64,000 bases of DNA from the IMG/VR virus record IMGVR_UViG_3300044681_000281, positions 1-64,000 of that record; one strand, 5' to 3'. The stretch is from a virus. Positions 51,919 to 60,413 of this stretch are shown in pieces; position 1 is the stretch's first letter; every line of letters starts with the position of its first letter. The notes beneath the pieces are model-generated. The model ran no database searches, was not told the DNA's origin, and saw only the letters and a list, made by a program, of their open reading frames with translations. The translations under genes were made by a program, and so were the position numbers.

Positions 51919-54612
51919 TTAATTTGGTATATGAACAAATAATGTGTTAGCTGATCCACTTTGAGTTGATGTTGGTGTTGGTTGTGGTGTTGCCGTTGGG
52001 TTTGGTGTCGGGTTAGGCGTTGGATTTGGTGTGGATGATGGCGTTGGTTGTGGTGTTGCCGTTGGGTTTGGAGTTGCCGTAGGATTCTCCGTTGCTGTTG
52101 GATTAGGGGTCGGATCCGGAGTTGCCGTTGGGTTTGGAGTTGCCGTAGGATTCTCCGTTACTGTTGGTTCAGGTGTAGGATTTGGAGTTGCCGTTGGATT
52201 TGGTGTCGCAGTTGGATTCTCCGTTGCCGTTGGGTTTGGCGTTGGATTTGGTGTTGCGGTAGGATTAGGTGTAGCCGTCGGTAATTCTGTGGCAGTTGGT
52301 TGTGGTGTTGGATTTGGTGTGGCGGTAGGATTAGGTGTAGCGGTTGGTAACTCGGTTGCTGTTGGGTTAGGGGTTGGATTAGGGGTAGATGTTGGCACCG
52401 GTGTCGCTGTTGGATTCTCCGTCGCCGTTGGGTTAGGTGTTGCCTGAGGTGTAGATGTTGGATTAGGTGTCGCATCAGGTGTCGGTCCGGGAGTTGCCGT
52501 TGGGTCCGGTGTTGGGTTGGGGGTTGCCGATGGGTTAGGTGTTGCCGTCGGTAATTCAGTTGCCGTTGGGTTTGGGGTTGGCTCTACAGTTGCGGTAGGA
52601 TTAGGAGTACTTGTTGGGTTCTCCGTTGCCGTTGGGTTTGGTGTAGAATCCGGTGTTGCCGATGGATTAGGGGTTGGTGTTGGATTTTCAGTAGCGGTCG
52701 GTTGTGGGGTTGGTTCTGAAGTTGCCGTTGGGTTAGGTGTCGCAGTTGGTAACTCAGTGGCGGTTGGGTTAGGTGTTGCCTGCGGAGTTGCCGATGGGTT
52801 CGGGGTTGACGTTGGGTTTTCCGTGGCGGTTGGTACTGGTGTAGGTTGTTCAGTCGCCGTCGGATTAGGAGTTGCGGTAGGATTTTCTGTCGCAGTTGGA
52901 TTAGGTGTTTCTGTCGGTAATGGTGTTGAACCATCAGTCGGTACAGGTGTTGCCGTTGGATTTGCCGTTGGATTTGGTGTGTTTGTCGGTTCGGGTGAAG
53001 GTGGTGGTGTTGCTGGCAATGTTGAGGTTGCCGTAGGTTCGGGGGTTGGGTTTTGAGTGGCTCCAGGTGTTGATGTCGGATTAGGTGAAGGTGGTGGTGT
53101 CGGAGTCGCAGTTGACTCAGGGGTAGATGGAGGTGTGGCAGGTGGTGTTTGTGTCGGCAATTCAGTTGCGGTCGGTTCAGGTGTACTAGTTCCTGTTGGT
53201 TCGGGTGAAGGTGGTGGTGTTTGTGTTGGTAATTCAGTGGCGGTTGGGTTTGGAGTTGATGGTGGTGTTGCCGATGGATTAGGAGTTGGTTCCGCGGTTG
53301 GTTCTGGTGTAGATGATGGTGTTGGATTTGGTGTGGCCGATGGAGTTGCCGTTGGTAATTCAGTGGCAGTTGGTTCGGGTGAAGGTGGTGGTGTTGCTGT
53401 TGGGAATTGTGTTGCTGTTGGATCAGGTGTTGGATTTGGTGTCGCAGTAGGATTCGGAGTTGCCGTCGGTGGGTAACAACACTCAATTAAACCTGATAAA
53501 ATATTCTCGATCCTTTCATTAAATGATGCGGAGATAATTAAAAACGACGCAGTGAAGTCGTTAAAATCAGATCTTATTGATCCACTCTCAATCTCTAAAG
53601 AATCTAAACGACCTTCAATAGTTGTTAAAACCACTGGTGTCGCGGTTGGTTGTGGTGTTGGGTACGGAGGAATATCACCTAACGTTATCCATGAACCACT
53701 TTTATTATCTAATACTTCCCACCTACCATCATTAGATGATGTGTATGTATTAAAGTCAGTTCTAACACTAACACTCTCAGTTTCTAAAGAACTAACCCTT
53801 CCATTTAATGAAGATGTGGTTAACTCAATTGATTCAAATTTAGAATCTGCTGACGACGTGTGTTGGTTGAAATCGGAACGAATTGATCCTGTCTCCGATT
53901 CAATTGCACCAAATCTATTATTTGATTCCAACACGTATGTCGCAAATGCATTATCATTTTCGGTATCAACACTATTAATTAAATCTACAATTTCTTTAAA
54001 CGAATCTTTATCAGCATCTGATGAGAACAAAATGGCATCTATTCTACCCCTCTCAATCTCAATTTCAGAACTAAGAGAACCTGTAGTTATTTCTATAGAA
54101 TTAAGTCTACCATCAATCGTTTGTATGTCGGTCTCAATACTTGAGGTGGTAATTTCAATAGAATTTAATCTACCATTTACAACATCTAAATCCGTCTCAA
54201 TACTCGCGGTTGCGTTTTCTAATGCGTCTAATCTTCCATTCTGTTCTGTGTTAACATAATTGTTTGAGGAAGTATATGTGTTGAAATACTCTCTTAATTC
54301 TTGAACTTCGTAATCGGTAGCAAATCCATCGTCTAAAGATCCTGTAAATGATTCGATAGAATCAAGTCTTTCCTTAGCGGATGATGAGAAGACATTTAAC
54401 TCACTAATTGAAGATGTAGATGAGTTTAATGAAGACGTAAATGAGTTAAATGAGGAACTCAAAACAAATGCAGATGATAGATCATCCGAAATTTGACCCT
54501 TAATTGTGTCTAATGAAGTTCCATAGGTTTTCCCGTCCTGTGAGATAGGGATAATACCACTCCCACTTGGGGTTAAACTTGAACTTAGATCCGAAATTCT
54601 TCTAAATGCCAT
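51919..54612 (-). CDS. Tail fibre protein with coiled coil and very long Thr-Pro-rich stalk (897 aa)
   Basis: After a short N-terminal domain (ISDLSSSLTPSGSGIIPIS) come repeating coiled-coil heptads of the type NGRLNSIEITTSSIETD (about residues 90-330), typical of trimeric phage fibres. Residues about 377-884 are an almost unbroken array of Thr-Pro-Asn-Pro-Thr-Ala-type units, a likely extended polyproline stalk, ending in a small tip. The stalk DNA (51965-53475) is repetitive. The fibre needs no globular receptor domain at the end, so it may act as a spacer or be glycosylated. It is in a run of fibre genes and its start follows a TATTTATA motif. Confidence 0.82.
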   Translation of the reverse strand: MAFRRISDLSSSLTPSGSGIIPISQDGKTYGTSLDTIKGQISDDLSSAFVLSSSFNSFTSSLNSSTSSISELNVFSSSAKERLDSIESFTGSLDDGFATDYEVQELREYFNTYTSSNNYVNTEQNGRLDALENATASIETDLDVVNGRLNSIEITTSSIETDIQTIDGRLNSIEITTGSLSSEIEIERGRIDAILFSSDADKDSFKEIVDLINSVDTENDNAFATYVLESNNRFGAIESETGSIRSDFNQHTSSADSKFESIELTTSSLNGRVSSLETESVSVRTDFNTYTSSNDGRWEVLDNKSGSWITLGDIPPYPTPQPTATPVVLTTIEGRLDSLEIESGSIRSDFNDFTASFLIISASFNERIENILSGLIECCYPPTATPNPTATPNPTPDPTATQFPTATPPPSPEPTATELPTATPSATPNPTPSSTPEPTAEPTPNPSATPPSTPNPTATELPTQTPPPSPEPTGTSTPEPTATELPTQTPPATPPSTPESTATPTPPPSPNPTSTPGATQNPTPEPTATSTLPATPPPSPEPTNTPNPTANPTATPVPTDGSTPLPTETPNPTATENPTATPNPTATEQPTPVPTATENPTSTPNPSATPQATPNPTATELPTATPNPTATSEPTPQPTATENPTPTPNPSATPDSTPNPTATENPTSTPNPTATVEPTPNPTATELPTATPNPSATPNPTPDPTATPGPTPDATPNPTSTPQATPNPTATENPTATPVPTSTPNPTPNPTATELPTATPNPTATPNPTPQPTATELPTATPNPTATPNPTPNPTATENPTATPNPTATPNPTPEPTVTENPTATPNPTATPDPTPNPTATENPTATPNPTATPQPTPSSTPNPTPNPTPNPTATPQPTPTSTQSGSANTLFVHIPN
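51965..53475. repeat. Long repeat tract coding the Thr-Pro stalk
   Basis: About 1.5 kb of degenerate short units built on GTTGCCGTTGGGTTTGGTGT-like sequence (plus strand), coding PTATPNP-type repeats on minus. The opposite strand is free of stop codons only because of this composition. Confidence 0.9.
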
Positions 54613-54615
54613 TCT

Positions 54616-54623
54616 TATAAATA
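54616..54623 (-). promoter_or_regulatory. TATTTATA upstream motif (Thr-Pro fibre)
   Basis: On the minus strand the octamer lies three bases ahead of the ATG at 54612. If it were a promoter the message would be leaderless; otherwise it is part of the initiation region. Confidence 0.3.
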
Positions 54624-54625
54624 TT

Positions 54626-55648
54626 TTAATAAATTAGTACGTCACCTGTCTCGGTGTAAATAACATCTTTTTGTCCATCCGAATCTATATCACCCTCAAA
54701 AGTGATCGTATTGTCGTTATATGGGACAATATCTTTTTCTTCACACGGACTTGTACACTCGTTTATTAGGAAAAAAGGTTTGGTTGAAACCAAATAATGA
54801 TGTCTTACCTCCAATGCGTTAAGTGGAGATTCAATATATTTTATTCTTTTAAGGTTGAATTGTGTAATTCCTTCATGAATTCCACCCGAACCCGAAGCAC
54901 CACCACCCCACGATTGCACGAAGGGTTGGAAACCTCTTATCGAGGGAATAATTTCCTCCCAATTATCTTTTTTATAAATGGGCCATCCATTAAGATATAT
55001 TTTTAAAATACCTAAACGAGCATACCTCTCATCGTTCCAATCCTTATTAAGTTCTTCCGTATAACTCGTTTGTTCGGTCGCGCCTGATAGAACCACATCC
55101 ATAGGGTTTGTAATAGTATCACCTGTAATTAGATCATTCCAACCCCCCGCATTTTCTATCTCACATTCTGTATGTCTAAGGTGTCTATCAAACACTACCG
55201 TAATGTTAAAATCCTTTGTGGTTCCGTTAAAACATAAAACAGGTGTTCTTCCCGAATCAACATAAAAGGATTCTTGGTAAACCTCGTTTATACATTCACC
55301 TGAATATCTATAGGATTTCCATTCAATACGACCGTCAGGAGTGAAACCAAATGACAAGTTATTGTCTGCGTATAAGTTTGGGTCGTGTTCATCTCGAACA
55401 CCAAAAAAATAAAAGACACTACCTAATGTCCATGGGAGATTTTCCCTATTAAAAACAAAATCTAACGTCCACCCTTTTTCAGGTCTTCGTTTAATTAGGA
55501 AGTCGCAGTTATCTATACCACCGTGAGTATTAAATTGATAGGCCCATGGTCTCACATCTAAAGTGGGATCAATAGGACAACAATCACCCGATAAACTTGA
55601 CTGACATTCAATTAAATTGGTGGTAAAACCTGATATCTCCAATGACAT
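54626..55648 (-). CDS. Virion protein with concanavalin-like fold and C-terminal Ca-binding-like motif
   Basis: The middle (about residues 60-270) is a jelly-roll pattern of a LamG/concanavalin-type lectin: WTLDFVFNRENLPWTLGSVF, LSFGFTPDGRIEWKSYRYSG and LKIYLNGWPIYKKDNW. The C-terminus carries DIDSDGQKDVIYTETGD, a DxDxDG calcium-binding-like loop seen in FG-GAP and dockerin repeats. Paired Cys residues (Cys15, Cys23, Cys24) lie near the N-terminus. A carbohydrate-binding surface role is plausible. It lies between the stalk fibre and another linker-containing fibre gene, and has a TATTTATA motif 13 bases ahead of the start. Confidence 0.75.
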   Translation of the reverse strand: MSLEISGFTTNLIECQSSLSGDCCPIDPTLDVRPWAYQFNTHGGIDNCDFLIKRRPEKGWTLDFVFNRENLPWTLGSVFYFFGVRDEHDPNLYADNNLSFGFTPDGRIEWKSYRYSGECINEVYQESFYVDSGRTPVLCFNGTTKDFNITVVFDRHLRHTECEIENAGGWNDLITGDTITNPMDVVLSGATEQTSYTEELNKDWNDERYARLGILKIYLNGWPIYKKDNWEEIIPSIRGFQPFVQSWGGGASGSGGIHEGITQFNLKRIKYIESPLNALEVRHHYLVSTKPFFLINECTSPCEEKDIVPYNDNTITFEGDIDSDGQKDVIYTETGDVLIY

Positions 55649-55661
55649 TTTTACTTTTCTA

Positions 55662-55669
55662 TATAAATA
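55662..55669 (-). promoter_or_regulatory. TATTTATA upstream motif (lectin-like gene)
   Basis: On the minus strand TATTTATA lies 13 bases ahead of the ATG at 55648, about the same spacing as for the plus-strand genes at 45214 and 57537. Confidence 0.4.
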
Positions 55670-55707
55670 GTAAAAACATCAGTTATTTTTGGTCTGGCAG
55701 GTAATTT

Positions 55708-57483
55708 TTAGAACGTACCACTAAATTTATAAACTCTCCCCATTTCTAATCCGTACCCACTGGATTCTACTATAGTAAAATTCCTTATTGTACAAATTGA
55801 ACCATTATATGATGGTGCAGATGTTAATTGTATTTTAACACTGTTTCCTGTAGAGTCATATCCCGCACTTGGGTTGTAAGGGTTAGATGGCATCCCCACT
55901 AATTCGATTGTTGATGACGTTGTCAATGATTGCCATAAACCTTCCCCATCTATTACACCCGCATTATATGGTATTATCCCATAAACGTTTTCACTATTTG
56001 GTCCTAACACCATTTGACGATTAAATTGTAATTCGTAGATATCCTCCCATGCAGTTGACGTTCCAAAAGTGTTCGCGGGACCTTCAACACGGATGACCGA
56101 AAGATCGTAAGCATTATTGTTTACTTGATAGAATGGTATAATTGGTAATGTTACGGTTGGTGTTGGAGTAGGGGTTGGGGTCTCGGTACTTGTAGGTATT
56201 GGTGTGTTTGTTGGTGTAGGTGTACATTGAACGATAAAAGGTTCATATCTTACAACAACACCATTCACATCGGTTTCAATTATATATTCTGTGGAACCAA
56301 CTACCCATAAAAGTCCTTGGGGTGTCCCATAGTACTGATTTGTAACCCAAAATTGATTACTATCTTGACCATTTGGATTTGTAAACTGAGTACCCAAACC
56401 TAATGTGTTACCATAATAAGTTTGAGTTTGGTAATTGGCGGCAAGAGCACTACAAGTTGCATCACCTAATTCACTTGTTGTCATTCCACTAAAAGACAAC
56501 GATCCCATACCAAGACTATAGACATACGCCAATGTAATTGAATTTATAACTTCAGTGGCCGTAGGTGAAGGTGTCTCAGTAGGTGTGGGTAAAGAACTAC
56601 AATCAACGATTTCGGTCACCACACCATCAACGACTTTATATGCCGCGTTTAAGGATGGGTCTGAAATGTTGTAGTTAACAAAGTACGTACCTCCCCACCA
56701 TGTATTTGAATTTGCCTGTATAGTTAATCCGGAATTTAAATAAACTATGTCACCTACTTGAGGTGTTGGGTTATTAAAATAGACGGTGGTAGTGTTGGAT
56801 GCGAAACATGACACACCTAAACAATCCAACGCCTGACACGTTAAATAACTACTATTATAAATGGTTCCAATACCTCCCACACCCCAAACAAACATTGACG
56901 AGTAGGATGATGATGTTGCTGTCGGAGCGGGTGTTGATGTGGGTTCAGGTGTACCTGTAGGTGTTGGAGTTTCTGTTGGGGTAGGTGTCGGATCATTGGT
57001 TGGATTAGGGGTTGATGTTGGTTCTGAAGTTGACGTAGGTTCGGGGGTTGATGTTGGAGGTATAAGAGGGTATTCACATATTCTAAAATAATGAATTTCA
57101 TTTGTATAACCCGTATATGTAAAAACATCATTATTTAAAATGAAATCTTCATAATCATGTAAAATATTACCCTCCTCATCTCTTATATTGAAATGATTGG
57201 TAAACTCATCATAGTCAAAAATTTGTTCTAAACCATAGTATAAGTAATTAGGATCATTTGGTCGGTTATCGATTTCACATAATTTAATTAATGGTCGATC
57301 TGTTCTATCATTACGTAAATCATTTAATACACCCACAGGTAAAACCAATGGGTTACTAAAATCTAAAACTTTGGGGTCAAAATCATTATCAAACCCCGCA
57401 ATTTCATAGTCGTAAGTTTCGGAATTATCCAATTCCAAATCAAACCCTATCCTTAAATTCCTTAAAATGTCCTGACTATTCAT
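55708..57483 (-). CDS. Fibre protein with Thr-Pro linkers (591 aa)
   Basis: The N-terminal 145 residues are folded (begins MNSQDILRNLRIGFDLELDN). A Thr-Pro linker (about 149-193: STPEPTSTSEPTSTPNPTND and more) is followed by a beta domain, a second short linker (around TPTNTPIPTSTETPTP), and a C-terminal domain of about 125 residues. It is a three-domain bead-on-string fibre, with the same linker code as other fibres. No enzyme motif seen. The last gene before the strand switch at 57483, it is divergent from the gene at 57537, and both have the same TATTTATA motif. Confidence 0.78.
   Translation of the reverse strand: MNSQDILRNLRIGFDLELDNSETYDYEIAGFDNDFDPKVLDFSNPLVLPVGVLNDLRNDRTDRPLIKLCEIDNRPNDPNYLYYGLEQIFDYDEFTNHFNIRDEEGNILHDYEDFILNNDVFTYTGYTNEIHYFRICEYPLIPPTSTPEPTSTSEPTSTPNPTNDPTPTPTETPTPTGTPEPTSTPAPTATSSSYSSMFVWGVGGIGTIYNSSYLTCQALDCLGVSCFASNTTTVYFNNPTPQVGDIVYLNSGLTIQANSNTWWGGTYFVNYNISDPSLNAAYKVVDGVVTEIVDCSSLPTPTETPSPTATEVINSITLAYVYSLGMGSLSFSGMTTSELGDATCSALAANYQTQTYYGNTLGLGTQFTNPNGQDSNQFWVTNQYYGTPQGLLWVVGSTEYIIETDVNGVVVRYEPFIVQCTPTPTNTPIPTSTETPTPTPTPTVTLPIIPFYQVNNNAYDLSVIRVEGPANTFGTSTAWEDIYELQFNRQMVLGPNSENVYGIIPYNAGVIDGEGLWQSLTTSSTIELVGMPSNPYNPSAGYDSTGNSVKIQLTSAPSYNGSICTIRNFTIVESSGYGLEMGRVYKFSGTF
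56982..57018. repeat. 37-base sequence shared with 50515-50551
   Basis: The second copy of the 37-base linker-coding sequence, in the divergent-region fibre gene; see the entry at 50515. Confidence 0.8.
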
Positions 57484-57488
57484 ACTAT

Positions 57489-57496
57489 TATAAATA
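57489..57496 (-). promoter_or_regulatory. TATTTATA upstream motif (591-aa fibre)
   Basis: On the minus strand GAAAGATATTTATA ends in the octamer five bases ahead of the ATG at 57483. It forms a back-to-back pair with the plus-strand copy at 57514-57521. Confidence 0.35.
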
Positions 57497-57513
57497 TCTT
57501 TCTTAACATTTGA

Positions 57514-57521
57514 TATTTATA
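57514..57521 (+). promoter_or_regulatory. TATTTATA upstream motif (start of plus-strand late unit)
   Basis: The octamer lies 15 bases ahead of the ATG at 57537, matching the 14-base spacing at gp13. It probably drives the coupled genes from 57537 to 60377. Confidence 0.5.
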
Positions 57522-57536
57522 ATAAAACTAGTTTCT

Positions 57537-58271
57537 ATGAATAATTTCGTAAAACAGGTCATTGAGGAGAAATTTGCGTCAAAAGCACAACAAAGATTCT
57601 TCTATGCGAAGGCCAATGAAAAGGGTTCAAGTAAGAAGGAAAAGAAGAAATGGTCTAAATGGGCTAAGGAGTTTTCTTCTGACACAGATTTCGATGAGAT
57701 TCCCGATAAAGTTGCGTCCGAAGAGAAAGAGGTAGATGAAATTGTCGATTCAAAGGGTAATATTAAAAGAGGTGAAAAACCAACAGACTTACCTAAGAAA
57801 GGAATAACATCAAAAAGTACCTCAGACAAGGCGGCAAAGACATTTGGTGGTTCAATGGGAACACATGGTGTTCACGGTACCCACACTTCTTTAAGATATT
57901 GGGCAGAATCTGACATGAGTAAATCATTAGGGTACGACGACACTTTAGGTGATGACGATTCATTTAAGGAGGCGTATCGTCACTTTACTAAAACTTTAGG
58001 ATTGACACATGATGATGCGATGGAAAGACTCGAATCTATGGGATATGACGAAAAGTTACCCGATGATAAAGTTAGATTGGTTGAAAATCCTAAGAAATTT
58101 ATGAGAGATTACGTTGAGACTGTACTTTCTAAGAAAACCACAGATTCAGAGTTAGTTAAATCGGGGGAAACTAAAGAAATTCCACCAATAATCATGAGAC
58201 AAATTAATTCTCTTAAAAATTCATTGGAGAATAATGGATTATCTCTAAATGATGTGAAAGACTTATTCTAA
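57537..58271 (+). CDS. Basic/acidic virion or assembly protein (244 aa)
   Basis: I take ATG 57537 (MNNFVKQVIEEKFASKAQQR); an upstream in-frame ATG lies inside the promoter-like motif. The opening has SKAQQRFFYAKANEKGSS, a pattern of small phage proteins (DUF3008-like), then a charged segment, a Gly/His-rich patch (GGSMGTHGVHGTHTS) and helical parts. No enzymatic motif. Stop and next start overlap as TAATG. It leads the plus-strand unit of coupled genes, so a head or tail assembly function is inferred. Confidence 0.75.
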   Translation: MNNFVKQVIEEKFASKAQQRFFYAKANEKGSSKKEKKKWSKWAKEFSSDTDFDEIPDKVASEEKEVDEIVDSKGNIKRGEKPTDLPKKGITSKSTSDKAAKTFGGSMGTHGVHGTHTSLRYWAESDMSKSLGYDDTLGDDDSFKEAYRHFTKTLGLTHDDAMERLESMGYDEKLPDDKVRLVENPKKFMRDYVETVLSKKTTDSELVKSGETKEIPPIIMRQINSLKNSLENNGLSLNDVKDLF

Positions 58272-58753
58272 TGAATGGTAGATTAAAAAATAGAGTTTTT
58301 CAGATTCCCCAAAACGTATGTGACTATGTACAAAAAGTCTTTTCGTCTTTGGAGGATAAATCTATTGATGGAACTCAAAGAGCAAAGAATTTACTAAAAA
58401 ATAAGAACGTCACATATGGTCAATTGAAGAGGATTCTTCACGATTTAGAATCAGGTACCCTCCCTCTTATTCAATACAACTTAGCGGGTGGGGATCTCAT
58501 GAAAGAATGGGGTAGGACCTTCTTAGATGGTGAAAGAGACTTAATTGAGAAAAATAAGAAATCACAACAAAGATCAAATAATATTGGTCAAATAGATAGA
58601 AAAAATGCATTCCTTAAAACTCACACAAAAAAATCAAACGATCATAGAATCGGTGGTAATATGTTAAAGTCTAATTCAGATAAAACATCAGTAACCCCAA
58701 TATCGTCTTTAGGTGTTTTTGAGGAAATAAAGAGAATCAAAGAATTATTATAA
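58271..58753 (+). CDS. Unknown protein with C-terminal KRIKELL tag (160 aa)
   Basis: A helical, basic protein of no known family. It ends VFEEIKRIKELL, and the nearby protein at 59697-60377 ends LKRIKELLYY, so the two share an exposed C-terminal helix. Start and stop overlap the neighbours as TAATG. By position a virion or assembly protein. Confidence 0.75.
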   Translation: MNGRLKNRVFQIPQNVCDYVQKVFSSLEDKSIDGTQRAKNLLKNKNVTYGQLKRILHDLESGTLPLIQYNLAGGDLMKEWGRTFLDGERDLIEKNKKSQQRSNNIGQIDRKNAFLKTHTKKSNDHRIGGNMLKSNSDKTSVTPISSLGVFEEIKRIKELL

Positions 58754-59697
58754 TGGCAAGTCAAATAGATTTAATATCCGATAAGTTTAGAGATGAGGCG
58801 TTGGCAAGAAACTCATACAAAACAGATAATAGGTACGATTCAAACCATGTAAACGCAATCTCTAACGGAGATGAAAAAGGTAAAGGTGAGAATGGTTCCT
58901 ATGTTGGTTCTTCTGTGGATATCAATAATCGAATTGACTCCATGGGTAGAAATAAATACGGACCTGATTTTGGTTATGGTGTTGAGAACCCCAATGCGGT
59001 TTCTGATGGTGACGAATACGGAAGAGGTGAAAATATGGGTCAGATTGGGACATTTACCGATCTCAACCAAAGAAGAGAACACCTACTAAGAAATGAGTAT
59101 AACGAAAATAATGGGTATGGTGTAAATCATCCAAACGCATTGTCAGATGGTGATGAAGAAGGAAAGGGCGAAAACAATGGAAAAGTCGGAGGTTTAACCG
59201 ACATCAACACTCGAATTGACAACGTGGGTAGAAACTTTTACAATCCTCAAAATGGTTATGGAGTAACCCATCCAAATGCATTATCTGATGGTGATGAAAA
59301 AGGTAAAGGCGAAAACAGTCAAAGTATTGGTTCACTAACAGATATTAATACAAGAATAGATAGTCTTAATAGAAATATCTATAAAGAGAATAGTGGATAT
59401 GGGGTGAACCACCCTAATGCACTCTCAAGTGGAGACGAACCTGGTAAGGGAGAACTTAGTGGTCAGGTTGGTGGATTAACCGACATTAATTCAAGGACTG
59501 ACAACCAAAGTAGAAACATATATACACCGACAAATGGCTATGGTGTTGTTCACCCAAATGCAATCTCCGATGGAGATGAAAAAGGAAGAGGTGAGGGTAC
59601 CGCCAAAAAAGTGGGTACACGAACCGATATAAATGAACGCAATCAACACATTGGTAGGAACCAATATAGTTCTAATCAAGGATATCCCGACTTTTAA
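58753..59697 (+). CDS. 47-residue repeat protein (314 aa)
   Basis: Apart from a short N-terminal cap and a GYPDF end, the protein consists of six repeats of 47-48 residues: core GYGVNHPNALSDGDEKGKGE, then VGGLTDINTRID and a final RNxY. The SDGDEKGKGE segment is acidic and could bind Ca2+, and the other part is a short helix or turn. The first copy is divergent. Copy-to-copy identity is high at protein level, but codons differ, so the array is old rather than recently expanded. Role unknown; repeat proteins of this sort can be tail decoration or an adaptor. Confidence 0.8.
   Translation: MASQIDLISDKFRDEALARNSYKTDNRYDSNHVNAISNGDEKGKGENGSYVGSSVDINNRIDSMGRNKYGPDFGYGVENPNAVSDGDEYGRGENMGQIGTFTDLNQRREHLLRNEYNENNGYGVNHPNALSDGDEEGKGENNGKVGGLTDINTRIDNVGRNFYNPQNGYGVTHPNALSDGDEKGKGENSQSIGSLTDINTRIDSLNRNIYKENSGYGVNHPNALSSGDEPGKGELSGQVGGLTDINSRTDNQSRNIYTPTNGYGVVHPNAISDGDEKGRGEGTAKKVGTRTDINERNQHIGRNQYSSNQGYPDF
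58831..59679. repeat. Six coding repeats of about 141 bases
   Basis: Six units of 141-144 bases code the 47-48-residue repeats. They are diverged in DNA but conserved in protein, so selection maintains the structure. Confidence 0.8.
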
Positions 59698-60377
59698 TGA
59701 AACTTTTAAAGGACATATATAACTTTTTATTAGGTGAACAATCTGAACCTAAATTGGCGAGTAGACCAAGATCTCTTGCGGATGCGATAAAAAAGAGACA
59801 CCCTGTTAGTTTTTTTTATAACGGACCAAGAGGAAAGGTACAAGCGGGAAGAAGAGTAAAAGCGGAAATGGTTGCTTTAGGTCTTTCTAAAAAAGGTAAT
59901 ATGATCGTAAGAGCGTGGGTTGAACCACCATCCAGATCTAAGACCGGTTTTGAAAAGGGTCATTGGAGAACTTTTATGGTGGGTAGAATGAATCAAATCG
60001 AAATATTTGATCAGGAGACCTTTGACCAAAAACGTCCAGGATACAAAGAAGGTGATGATAACTCAATGACTGTTACTTACGTTACACCTGATTGGTCATC
60101 GACTCCATCACCACAACAACCTGAAACACAACCACAAGAACCAACCCCACAAGAACCTACCCAACCTGAACCTCAGGACACAACACCCACTGAACCTGAA
60201 CAGTCAATCGAACCTCAGAGTGTGGATTTACCACAACCTGAACCTGAAAATACTCCAAGTATTGAACCACCACAAGTGGATGATAATGAGGATGATGACG
60301 AAACAGAGGATGAACCAAATAATAGTGAGGAGTTAAATGAAACCCTCAAAAGAATAAAGGAATTACTTTATTATTAA
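59697..60377 (+). CDS. WYL-like domain protein with acidic Pro-rich tail and KRIKELL end
   Basis: Residues about 25-105 resemble a WYL domain: SLADAIKKRHPVSFFYNGPR, KAEMVALGLSKKGNMIVRAW and a final WRTFMVGRMNQIEIF. In bacteria, WYL domains sense ligands (often nucleic acids) and control transcription or defence. No DNA-binding helix-turn-helix is seen here. The rest is a Pro/Glu/Gln-rich, acidic linker (about 130-210), ending LKRIKELLYY. It is coupled by TAATG to the repeat protein gene. Function unresolved: either a regulatory factor or a repurposed structural domain. Confidence 0.72.
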   Translation: MKLLKDIYNFLLGEQSEPKLASRPRSLADAIKKRHPVSFFYNGPRGKVQAGRRVKAEMVALGLSKKGNMIVRAWVEPPSRSKTGFEKGHWRTFMVGRMNQIEIFDQETFDQKRPGYKEGDDNSMTVTYVTPDWSSTPSPQQPETQPQEPTPQEPTQPEPQDTTPTEPEQSIEPQSVDLPQPEPENTPSIEPPQVDDNEDDDETEDEPNNSEELNETLKRIKELLYY

Positions 60378-60413
60378 GAAATAATTTTTTATATTTTATA
60401 AAGTTTAAACAAT

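Noticed and set aside
51965-53475. Possible CRISPR array because of dense short repeats
   Set aside because: Units are degenerate, in frame and code a continuous Thr-Pro tract; there are no regular spacers between constant repeats.
52031-53476. Long plus-strand reading frames opposite the Thr-Pro stalk (GVAVGFGVAVG-type products)
   Set aside because: They are the complement of a biased repeat that lacks stop codons in several frames. The minus-strand frame has the coiled coil, start context and neighbours of a real fibre gene.
53552-54259. Plus-strand frame of 235 codons opposite the fibre coiled coil
   Set aside because: It lies wholly within the real minus-strand gene and its product has no recognisable features.
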